Positions 1 through 6,938 of a stretch of 64,000 nt of DNA are shown here, one piece after another. Location: contig NZ_CP170736.1 of the NCBI RefSeq assembly GCF_046115505.1, positions 1,178,001 to 1,242,000 on the forward strand, read 5' to 3'. The notes under the pieces are model-generated. The model was not told the origin of the DNA. It did not search any database and was given only the letters and a program-made list of their open reading frames with translations. The translations under genes were made by a program, and so were the position numbers. This DNA comes from Dellaglioa kimchii. Its GTDB lineage: Bacteria; Bacillota; Bacilli; Lactobacillales; Lactobacillaceae. Numbering within the stretch: position 1 is the first letter of the stretch; each line of letters starts with the position of its first letter.

Positions 1-118
1 GTGCCAATTTTTCTAGTAATTGGTAATCTTGAACTAAAACCGGTCCACGAGCCCCAGCTGTTTGTGAATTTTGATTATTCGCCCATGTTTGACCTTCATT
101 TGTTGTTAAATCCCCCAT
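1..118 (-). CDS. katA: Haem catalase, N-terminal fragment (cut by window edge)
   Basis: Only the first 39 codons are inside the window; the gene runs off the left edge. The translation begins MGDLTTNEGQTWANNQNSQT and continues with AGARGPVLVQDYQLLEKLA. The 'T(A/M)G.RGPVLLQD..LLEKLAHF' block is the signature start of clade-3 haem catalases, which break hydrogen peroxide down to water and oxygen in the cytoplasm. The ATG at 116-118 has GGAGGA about 6-7 bases upstream. Haem ligands and the catalytic His lie outside the window, so activity cannot be judged. Lactic acid bacteria usually lack haem synthesis, so such a catalase would depend on external haem. An AT-rich dyad (ATAATT-N2-AATTAT, 171-184) lies upstream, but its role is unknown. 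Confidence 0.8.
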   Translation of the reverse strand, partial: MGDLTTNEGQTWANNQNSQTAGARGPVLVQDYQLLEKLA

Positions 119-294
119 GATGATTCCTCCTATTATCTTATTTATAAGTCCAATCCTAGCACCTAAACTGATAATTACAATTATTTTGACTTTTATAACT
201 TGAATCGGAAAGTAGGTTTTAAATATCATAGAGAATTTTGATTAATATTTAATTTTTTTATCTTTTATGACATTTTAAAGCAAATAATACCAAA

Positions 295-330
295 AAAACC
301 TTGATAACATATTATTGTCATCAAGGTTTT
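295..330 (-). terminator. Rho-independent terminator of the rbs operon
   Basis: A 15-base stem (295-309 with 316-330) begins AAAACCTTGAT on the plus strand. Read on the minus strand it is followed by a T-run. It lies 18 bases past the rbsU stop. Confidence 0.85.
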
Positions 331-348
331 AAATTAATTAATCTTTAT

Positions 349-1263
349 CTAGTTTTTTAAGAAAACTGTTACAGCAGCGGCAATCACAATCATTACCAAA
401 CCAATAATAACAACTAACCATTCTTTACCCGTTTTCTTAGTACGCATAACGACAATTCCTGAAACCGTTGCCCCAACAATTGAAACTTGAGAAAGAACGA
501 ATCCAGTTGCCAATCCAAGCATTGCAGGTTGAGCTGAAACTAAATAACCCAATGCTGCCATTGCAAAGAAGAAACCAGAAAAAATTTGTTTGTACGTAAC
601 ACTTTGTGTAAAAATGTTATTTTTATTTTTCGTTAATTCATAAATTCCAAGAATTAATCCAAATGCTGCCATCCCGATAGCTTGTGCTAAAAACATATGC
701 ATACCATCAGTATTTTTAGTATATTGTGGAAGGATACCATATAATGAATAACCAACTTGGGCAATCAATAAGACACCAACTGCCTTTGTAAGTAGTTCTT
801 TATTTCCAGCTGATTTCTTTTCTTGATAAGTTGTCATATAAGCTCCAACCAAGATAACAAATACAGCGATGAATCCATATAATTTTGATGAAACTGGACC
901 CCAGTTACCAAGCATTACAACACCCCAAACTACATTTGCTGTAATTTGGAAAGCTGTTGAGATTGGCATTGCTTTAGCAGATCCTAAAGCATTTCCATCT
1001 TGATCCTTCATCCCAAAAGCCATAATAGTTAAAACATTTCCGAAGGCCCAAGCTGCTCCTGAGAAAAATGCTAACCAAAAATTGGAACCTTGTAACATGG
1101 GCATTCCCATGACTAATGAAAGGACGATTGCAACAATCAAAGTTCCCCATGTTGCTCCAAAAATACCTTGAACTGGTTTACCGCCAAAATATGATACTAA
1201 AGTTGGATATGCACTCCAACCAATAATTGCTAAAAGTGAGAAAAATAATCCTAACATATTCAT
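349..1263 (-). CDS. rbsU: Ribose uptake permease RbsU (GRP/RhaT-type sugar transporter)
   Basis: A 304-residue, very hydrophobic protein with about ten predicted membrane helices and almost no soluble part. The N-terminus (MNMLGLFFSLLAIIGWSAYP) and internal blocks such as GAAWAFGNVLTIMAF are typical of the glucose/ribose porter family (RbsU, GlcU) of the drug/metabolite superfamily. These carry sugar into the cell with protons. It is the last gene of rbsK-rbsD-rbsU, 30 bases after rbsD. This is the set used by several lactobacilli in place of an RbsABC importer. Ribose specificity is inferred from the partners, since GlcU-like members look similar. Confidence 0.88.
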   Translation of the reverse strand: MNMLGLFFSLLAIIGWSAYPTLVSYFGGKPVQGIFGATWGTLIVAIVLSLVMGMPMLQGSNFWLAFFSGAAWAFGNVLTIMAFGMKDQDGNALGSAKAMPISTAFQITANVVWGVVMLGNWGPVSSKLYGFIAVFVILVGAYMTTYQEKKSAGNKELLTKAVGVLLIAQVGYSLYGILPQYTKNTDGMHMFLAQAIGMAAFGLILGIYELTKNKNNIFTQSVTYKQIFSGFFFAMAALGYLVSAQPAMLGLATGFVLSQVSIVGATVSGIVVMRTKKTGKEWLVVIIGLVMIVIAAAVTVFLKN

Positions 1264-1293
1264 TTTTATATCATCCTATCCTTATATTAATAA

Positions 1294-1716
1294 CTATTTA
1301 ATTGCTTCGCCTTCAAAATCAACATTTGATTCCAAAACGATATTTGAAAATGGTGTGATTTCACCTGTTCGTACTGTAGCAATATTATTATCATCGCGAC
1401 TCATCGATTTCAATTCATCATGTGAAATGAAAACAACTTCAACATCATCATCTAATAAAGCCTTGATAGCAGCATATTGTTCAGGATTAACCGTTTTAAT
1501 TTCTTCAGCTAAAAAAGCTTTTTGAATTTTCATTTCAGAAAGCGTTGCGGCTAAAACATCAATAAATAACGGTAATCCACGTACGATTGAAAGATCAATT
1601 TTACGTCCATCATCCTTAATTGGTAGGCCTGAGTCACCAATTGTTAACCATTGTGTATGTCCAATTTCAGAAATAGCATTTGATAATTTTGTATTCAAAA
1701 GATTAGTTTTACGCAT
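1294..1716 (-). CDS. rbsD: D-ribose pyranase RbsD
   Basis: Converts beta-D-ribopyranose to the furanose form that ribokinase accepts. The 140-residue length matches the family. The N-terminal 'LSNAISEIGHTQWLTIGDSGLP' region carries the catalytic His of the GHT motif (about residue 20) and the substrate-binding Asp of IGDSGLP. The C-terminal IATVRTGE block is also typical. It sits 28 bases after rbsK and before rbsU in one operon under the promoter at 2741-2769. Nothing looks damaged. Confidence 0.93.
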   Translation of the reverse strand: MRKTNLLNTKLSNAISEIGHTQWLTIGDSGLPIKDDGRKIDLSIVRGLPLFIDVLAATLSEMKIQKAFLAEEIKTVNPEQYAAIKALLDDDVEVVFISHDELKSMSRDDNNIATVRTGEITPFSNIVLESNVDFEGEAIK

Positions 1717-1744
1717 AATTTATCTCCCATTCAACAATTTAAAT

Positions 1745-2680
1745 TTATTTATTAGCATCCAAAACAGCTAATACAGCAGATTCAGTTGGAATACTTGGTT
1801 GTGCACCAGCATGTGACACCGTTACAGATGAAGCAGCTGATCCATAACGCATAGCTTCAGCTAAATTATCTAAATTAGCATGTAAACGTGTTGCTGTAGC
1901 ACCAATAAAAGTATCGCCGGCAGCAGTTGTATCAACAGCCTTAACCTTAAATGCTGGAACGACTCCTTCTTCACCATTATCACGCATGTAGAAAGAACCT
2001 TCTGAGCCAATTGTAATGATTACGGTATTAATTCCACGTTCAAAATAGTACGCAGCATTGTGTATCATTGAATGTTCATCAGTCACTTCTATCCCAGTCA
2101 ATAAGAATGTTTCATGTTCATTTGGTGTAATAATATCAGTTAATTCTAATAATTTAGCTGGTAGTCCACCATTTTCAGGCATTGGAGCTGGGTTCAAAAT
2201 TGTTTTAACACCATGTTCGCGTGCAATCTTGAAACCTTCAATAACTGATTCTGTTGGAATTTCTAATTGCGCAATCAAAAAATCTGATTCAGCAATGGCA
2301 GCTTCATGTGCACGTACATCAGCTGGTGTCATATCAGCATTAGCACCACCATAAATATGGATAATATTATCGCCTGTTTCAGCTGAAACAGTAATATAAG
2401 CTTGTCCAGTTTCTTCAGTATCTGAAACAATCACATGTTCAGTACTTAAGTTTTCAACATTCATATTCTTTGACGTATCAAATTCTTTACCCACTTTTGT
2501 AATCATGTTAGTCTTTGCACCAGAACGTGCAGCGGCAACACCTTGGTTCAATCCTTTTCCACCCATTGCTTCAACTTGATGATTTGGTGTGTGTAAAGTT
2601 TCGCCACTAGTTGCGAAACGGGGTACAGAAACAACCTTATCAATATTAGTTGAGCCCAAAACAGTAATAACTTTTGCCAT
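1745..2680 (-). CDS. rbsK: Ribokinase
   Basis: Phosphorylates D-ribose with ATP to ribose 5-phosphate, which then enters the phosphoketolase route (see xpkA). The 311-residue PfkB-family protein starts MAKVITVLGSTNID (family N-terminal glycine region). It has GGKGLNQGVAAARSGA near residues 40-55 and the C-terminal anion-hole motif DTTAAGDTF near residues 250-258, with the catalytic Asp in AAGD (the more common form is GAGD). It is the first gene of the rbs operon, with a Shine-Dalgarno GGAGAAACGTT just upstream. A cre site overlaps its promoter, so glucose should repress it through CcpA. Confidence 0.93.
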   Translation of the reverse strand: MAKVITVLGSTNIDKVVSVPRFATSGETLHTPNHQVEAMGGKGLNQGVAAARSGAKTNMITKVGKEFDTSKNMNVENLSTEHVIVSDTEETGQAYITVSAETGDNIIHIYGGANADMTPADVRAHEAAIAESDFLIAQLEIPTESVIEGFKIAREHGVKTILNPAPMPENGGLPAKLLELTDIITPNEHETFLLTGIEVTDEHSMIHNAAYYFERGINTVIITIGSEGSFYMRDNGEEGVVPAFKVKAVDTTAAGDTFIGATATRLHANLDNLAEAMRYGSAASSVTVSHAGAQPSIPTESAVLAVLDANK

Positions 2681-2699
2681 AACGTTTCTCCTTCATTTC

Positions 2700-2717
2700 T
2701 TTGATATATTTATCAAA
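2700..2717. promoter_or_regulatory. Palindrome between rbs promoter and rbsK start
   Basis: TTTGATA-TATT-TATCAAA is a perfect 7-4-7 dyad downstream of the -10 box, in the rbsK leader. It could be an operator for a ribose regulator encoded elsewhere or a weak mRNA hairpin. No RbsR gene is in the window, so its function is open. Confidence 0.35.
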
Positions 2718-2740
2718 TAGAATCTGTATTCGATTACATC

Positions 2741-2779
2741 AATATAATACATTCTGTTTGTTTTGGCAAGCGCTTTCCG
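2741..2779 (-). promoter_or_regulatory. rbs operon promoter with overlapping cre site
   Basis: On the minus strand, -35 TTGCCA (2764-2769), a 17-base spacer and -10 TATATT (2741-2746). The -35 lies inside a cre-like palindrome, GGAAAGCGCTTGCC (2765-2778), matching the CcpA consensus TGAAAGCGCTTTCA in most positions. CcpA bound here would block RNA polymerase. Confidence 0.75.
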
Positions 2780-2830
2780 GTTTTAACTGCTAAAACTACC
2801 GACTTTTTCGCCAATTATTGACTAATACAA

Positions 2831-2866
2831 AAAAACCTGATGACATAAAATTGTCATCAGGTTTTT
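2831..2866 (-). terminator. Terminator of gpmA
   Basis: A perfect 15-bp stem, AAAAACCTGATGACA (2831-2845) with its complement at 2852-2866 and a 6-base loop. It has T-runs on both strands, 8 bases beyond the gpmA stop. Confidence 0.88.
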
Positions 2867-2873
2867 ATTAAGA

Positions 2874-3560
2874 TTAAAGTTTAATTTTACTTACAATGTT
2901 TAATTTGTCATCAAGATCGTAAACAACTGGTTCGCCAGTTGCCATTTCAACGCCCATGATGTCTGCATCAGAGATGTTTTCAATGTATTTTGTAAGGGCA
3001 CGTAATGAGTTACCATGTGCAGCAACGATTACATTTTTGCCTTCAAGTAATTTAGGAGCGATTTCGTCTTCCCAGAAAGGAATAACACGTTCCAAAGTAA
3101 CTTTTAAGTTTTCGCCACCTGGGATAGCTTTAGGATCTAAATCAGCATAACGACGATCGTTAGCTGCTGAACCTTCATCAGTTGCGCTTAAAAGTGGAGG
3201 TAATGTATCGTATGAACGACGCCATACAAGAACTTGATCTTCACCGAATTGTTCTGCTGCTTCGGCTTTGTTTTGGCCTTGTAATGCACCATAATGACGT
3301 TCATTTAAGCGCCATGATTTGATTTCAGGAACCCATAATTGGTCTGAACCTTCAAGTGCGTAATGTAATGTTTTGATAGCACGTGTTAAAACAGATGTAT
3401 AAGCTTGATCAAATTCGATTCCAGCTTCTTTAATCTTTTTACCAGCTGCTTGTGCTTCAGCAACGCCTTGTTCGCTCAAGTTAACATCTACCCAACCTGT
3501 GAAAAGGTTAGATAAGTTCCATTCACTTTGTCCGTGACGAATAAATACTAATTTTGCCAT
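2874..3560 (-). CDS. gpmA: 2,3-bisphosphoglycerate-dependent phosphoglycerate mutase
   Basis: Interconverts 3- and 2-phosphoglycerate in lower glycolysis using a phosphohistidine intermediate. The 228-residue protein opens MAKLVFIRHGQSEWN, so the phospho-accepting His is residue 9 of RHG. It also has NERHYGALQG near residue 86 and AAHGNSLRAL near residue 180, which supply the other active-site residues. The length matches dimeric bacterial GpmA. It is monocistronic between its own terminator and a 71-base gap to the PatB gene. Confidence 0.96.
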   Translation of the reverse strand: MAKLVFIRHGQSEWNLSNLFTGWVDVNLSEQGVAEAQAAGKKIKEAGIEFDQAYTSVLTRAIKTLHYALEGSDQLWVPEIKSWRLNERHYGALQGQNKAEAAEQFGEDQVLVWRRSYDTLPPLLSATDEGSAANDRRYADLDPKAIPGGENLKVTLERVIPFWEDEIAPKLLEGKNVIVAAHGNSLRALTKYIENISDADIMGVEMATGEPVVYDLDDKLNIVSKIKL

Positions 3561-3631
3561 AAGATAAAATCCTCTTTTTCTATTTTTAGTTTACTGGTTT
3601 ATTTTACACTGAAATGAATTAAATTAATAGT

Positions 3632-4837
3632 CTAATTTAAGCGATTTAGCTTTGCACTTTTGAGTCCCTTTAACAACTGATCAACAGCTATTTGGACTGT
3701 TCCTAAATCAGTTGCTAAATTCATTCGAATAAAGCCTGGCGTTTCCTCACTAAACCATTGTCCATAATCAATAGCTAAGCCACACTCATTTTGAATAAAT
3801 TCTTTCATCCGGCTAGGATTTACATAGGCTGAAAGGTCAATCCACATCAAGTATGTGCCTTCTAGTTCACTAATTTTAATTTCTGGAAATTTATTGACTA
3901 ATTGGTGGCTGACTTCTAAATAATTGGTCCTTACGATACTCAGAATTTCATCTAACCAAACTGCGCCTGAACGATAAGCTGCCTCCCCAGCAACACATCC
4001 CATTAAACTACCCTCTGGTTTATTCAAACGCTGTACCATTTTATCGTACTTAGCTCGTAATTGCGCATTCGGAATAATGATATGCGAGTTTTGTAAAGCA
4101 GCTAAATTAAATGTTTTTGAGGGGGCATTAACGACAACCATATTATCTCGATAACGACCTTCGTCAATTGATAACGCTGATACAAATGGTTTGTTTCCCA
4201 CAATTAAATCTTGATGAATTTCATCCGAAATTACCATCACTTTATTTTCACGACAAATTTCAAAGAGCTGCGTCAGTTCAGCTTCAGTCCAGACGCGACC
4301 AACTGGATTATGCGGTGAACAATGAATAAGTAATTTAACATGATTAGCTTTCATATCTCGTTCAATTGCTTCAAAATCCATTTCATATTGATTATTTTCA
4401 TGTTTCAAAGGTGTCCGTACGATACGTCTGTTATTATCTTCAATTGCACTATAAAAAGGGTAATAAACTGGTGTTTGAACTAAGACGCTATCACCTGGTT
4501 CCGTCATTAAATCGACTAATTGATATAATGAATTTACAACCCCTGTACCAAATCTCATCCATTCCTTATGTAGTTCAATCCCATAGCGAGATTGTTGCCA
4601 ATCAAAAAAGGCATCATAATATGAGTCAGGAATTGTTGAATAACCGAAAACACCATGCTGTACTCGTGCTATTAAAGCATCAGTTACGGCTTTAGGTGCT
4701 TTGAAATCCATATCTGCAACCCACAGTGGCAATAATTTATCATCACCATATTGCTCTTTTAAACTATCCCATTTAACTGAATTTGTATTTTTTCTATTCA
4801 CTCTGAAATCAGCTAAAAATTTATTTTTCTTTACCAT
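3632..4837 (-). CDS. patB: PatB/MalY family PLP-dependent C-S lyase (cystathionine beta-lyase type)
   Basis: A 401-residue fold-type I PLP enzyme. Recognisable blocks are LPLWVADMDFKAP (about 36-48), the family marker for MalY/PatB, then HCSPHNPVGRVW, VISDEIHQDLI (PLP-ring Asp) and APSKTFNLAALQ with the Schiff-base Lys. Members cleave C-S bonds of cystathionine or cysteine to give homocysteine or sulfide, pyruvate and ammonia. They feed methionine synthesis or release sulfur volatiles. Its start overlaps the end of the upstream AI-2E family gene by 17 bases, so the two are probably co-transcribed. The exact substrate cannot be read from sequence. Confidence 0.87.
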   Translation of the reverse strand: MVKKNKFLADFRVNRKNTNSVKWDSLKEQYGDDKLLPLWVADMDFKAPKAVTDALIARVQHGVFGYSTIPDSYYDAFFDWQQSRYGIELHKEWMRFGTGVVNSLYQLVDLMTEPGDSVLVQTPVYYPFYSAIEDNNRRIVRTPLKHENNQYEMDFEAIERDMKANHVKLLIHCSPHNPVGRVWTEAELTQLFEICRENKVMVISDEIHQDLIVGNKPFVSALSIDEGRYRDNMVVVNAPSKTFNLAALQNSHIIIPNAQLRAKYDKMVQRLNKPEGSLMGCVAGEAAYRSGAVWLDEILSIVRTNYLEVSHQLVNKFPEIKISELEGTYLMWIDLSAYVNPSRMKEFIQNECGLAIDYGQWFSEETPGFIRMNLATDLGTVQIAVDQLLKGLKSAKLNRLN

Positions 4838-5897
4838 CAGTTTGACTACCCTTCCTTATTCCTTTAATTTTACCAATCCGCCCTTTAGATCCAGGAATTG
4901 ACTTCACACCTAAGATATCCAAGAAGAATGTGAAAATTGGAATTCCGACAATTAACCCCCACGTTCCAAACAACTCTTCACTGACTAACAAAATTACAAA
5001 TGTAAAGAATATAGGTAATTCTGTCCGACTTGACATAAATTTAGGATTTAATACATATGATTCTAGTAAATGTACGACCATTAACATAATTAAGATGTAG
5101 ACCACATCACGTACGCCACCAACGGAATAACCAACTAAACTTAATGGAATACATGAAATTAATACCCCTGCGACTGGAATTAAACTTAATAAGAAAATTA
5201 ATATCCCTAAAGGCAAGAGCTGTGGCATATGCATGAAGTACAGCCCAATCACAGTAATAACTGTATTAACAGTTGCGATAAAGAATTGCGCTTCAATAAC
5301 GACACCAAATGATTTAACAAATTTTTCACCAAAAAAGTAAATATCCTGGAAAAACCAACCAAAATCACTTGATAAAAAATTTTTTGAGAAATGTGTCATC
5401 TGATCTTTTTCGATCGTATAAAAGAAGCTTAGGATAAGCGATAATAAAAATGTTGCTGCCATAAACCCAATGCTCGTTATATATTGAAATACAAGCGTAA
5501 AACTACTTTTTAATTGTGGTACAATTTGAGATTTACCAATAGATTTAAGTACCCATTCCATCACAAGATTTGTATCTTTACCTGGATGACGATAAAAATT
5601 AATCACATAATGTGCCATTGAAACTGTTTGCGAAACTAAAATAGGAAAATACTTAGTAACTGCCAAATAAAGCAGTGCGATAATTGCCAGATATACTCCT
5701 ATAACAATTATTCGACTATTAATTGATGAGTGTCTTTGAATAACATTTATCAATCGGACTACTAAATATGTAAATATAAAAGTTAATAGAACAATACTAA
5801 TAACATCTTTTGCAAGAAAAATAACACCCATAATTACACAAAGTACGACAAATCTACGTAACTTAATATTTTCAATAAAACTTTGCCAAATTTCCAA
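4821..5897 (-). CDS. AI-2E family (PerM/YtvI-type) membrane transporter
   Basis: A protein of about 358 residues with roughly eight membrane helices: a hydrophobic N-terminal pair, a soluble middle segment around DQMTHFSKNFL, and C-terminal helices with GPLG/ELFGTWGLIVGIPIF-type loops. This architecture defines the AI-2E exporter superfamily, which includes TqsA, Na+/H+ antiporters and PerM-like proteins; substrate is unknown. An ATG at 5925-5927 is open, but AAAGGAG at 5906-5912 lies 8 bases before a TTG at 5895-5897. I take that as the start (first residues LEIWQSF). The C-terminus is basic. It is followed by patB in the same direction. Confidence 0.82.
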   Translation of the reverse strand: MEIWQSFIENIKLRRFVVLCVIMGVIFLAKDVISIVLLTFIFTYLVVRLINVIQRHSSINSRIIVIGVYLAIIALLYLAVTKYFPILVSQTVSMAHYVINFYRHPGKDTNLVMEWVLKSIGKSQIVPQLKSSFTLVFQYITSIGFMAATFLLSLILSFFYTIEKDQMTHFSKNFLSSDFGWFFQDIYFFGEKFVKSFGVVIEAQFFIATVNTVITVIGLYFMHMPQLLPLGILIFLLSLIPVAGVLISCIPLSLVGYSVGGVRDVVYILIMLMVVHLLESYVLNPKFMSSRTELPIFFTFVILLVSEELFGTWGLIVGIPIFTFFLDILGVKSIPGSKGRIGKIKGIRKGSQTDGKEK

Positions 5898-6069
5898 TAG
5901 ATACACTCCTTTAACTATAGTCTTCATTGTACAAAATATTTGCTAGAATGTCTGTAATTCTTACCTTTTTGTTCTAAAATAATTATTCCTTCTGAAAGTT
6001 AGCGACTTGTTGTCTATTAAAACTTATGGTTAACTATGGAGATTGACTCTACGAAAGGAGTGCTCTTGT

Positions 6070-6792
6070 ATGGCTGAATTAATTTATAAACAACTGATTA
6101 GTAAACTTAAAAAAAGAATCGCTGCAGATGAATTTCCCGACATGAAACTCCCTGATGAACGTAGTTTGAGTGAAACTTATAAAATTAGTCGTAGTTCAGT
6201 AAAACGAGCTCTTAGCCAGATGGCTAACGACGGTATTATTTTTAAAAAACGCGGTTCCGGCACCTTTATTAATCCCTTATATTTAAAAAATAAAACCGTT
6301 TTTAATTATGAAGGCTCTAACTTAGGTGTTACAGATGGATTTGAAATGAACGGTAAAAGTCCTAAAGTTAAAGTACTGAGTTTTGAAGTTATTGCGCCCT
6401 CAGAAGATTTACAACGCAATCTTTTCCTAGATGCAGATGATTTTGTCTACAAGATTGTTCGCCTACGTTTATTTGAAAAAACGCCTTTTATGATTGAAAC
6501 AGGCTATATTCCAATTAAGATTGTTCCTAATTTATCTCAAACAATTGTTAAAGGTTCAATTTTTAATTATTTAGAGGATATTCAGAATCAATCAGTTACT
6601 AAATCGTCGCTTTCAATCTACGCTGAACCATCAGACGAAAATGATCAAAAACTTTTAGATTTAAAACCAACTGAACCAGTTAGTATAATGGATGGTATTT
6701 TCTTCTTAGATAATGGTACCCCATTTGAATATTCAAGTATGAGATTTCATTATAAATTTTCTAAATTTAATACTTTCATGGCCGTTAAATAG
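6070..6792 (+). CDS. GntR/HutC-family transcriptional regulator (UTRA effector domain)
   Basis: A 240-residue repressor-type protein. Residues 1-70 form the GntR winged helix (MAELIYKQLISKLKKRI, LPDERSLSETYKISRSSVKRAL, GSGTF). The rest is a UTRA ligand domain (RLFEKTPFMIETGYIP, F.YSSMRFH), which in this family binds sugar phosphates or related metabolites. The longer frame opens at 6043, but GAAAGGAG at 6053-6060 places the start at ATG 6070. It lies 147 bases upstream of xpkA on the same strand, with a terminator between them. It may therefore control xpkA from its own transcript. The effector is unknown. Confidence 0.86.
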   Translation: MAELIYKQLISKLKKRIAADEFPDMKLPDERSLSETYKISRSSVKRALSQMANDGIIFKKRGSGTFINPLYLKNKTVFNYEGSNLGVTDGFEMNGKSPKVKVLSFEVIAPSEDLQRNLFLDADDFVYKIVRLRLFEKTPFMIETGYIPIKIVPNLSQTIVKGSIFNYLEDIQNQSVTKSSLSIYAEPSDENDQKLLDLKPTEPVSIMDGIFFLDNGTPFEYSSMRFHYKFSKFNTFMAVK

Positions 6793-6810
6793 GCTATTTA
6801 ACGGCTTTTT
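6781..6810 (+). terminator. Terminator of the gntR gene
   Basis: GCCGTTAAAT-AGGCT-ATTTAACGGC followed by TTTTT. The stem overlaps the last codons and the TAG stop of the regulator. Confidence 0.88.
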
Positions 6811-6828
6811 ATTTACTTTTTAAAATAA

Positions 6829-6905
6829 TTGGTACGTTCCAATAAATTAAATGATTGACTTTTATTTAATGTTTGTTATTATGAACATATAGAAAGCGCT
6901 ATAAC
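6829..6905 (+). promoter_or_regulatory. xpkA promoter region: possible GntR operator, promoter, cre
   Basis: Three elements. A near-palindrome, TTGGTAC/GTTCCAA (6829-6842, 6 of 7 positions symmetric), could bind the adjacent GntR protein. A promoter, TTGACT (6854-6859) and TATTAT (6876-6881), has a 16-base spacer. A cre-like core, AGAAAGCGCTATAA (6891-6904), sits just downstream of the -10, a position typical for CcpA roadblock repression. The operator is the least certain part. Confidence 0.6.
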
Positions 6906-6938
6906 TTTAGCAAATAAAACATATAGGAGTGTGTAACT

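Noticed and set aside
171..184. ATAATT-N2-AATTAT upstream of catalase as a PerR box
   Set aside because: PerR boxes have a 7-1-7 layout with TTATAAT; this dyad is 6-2-6 and lies in AT-rich sequence where chance symmetry is common.
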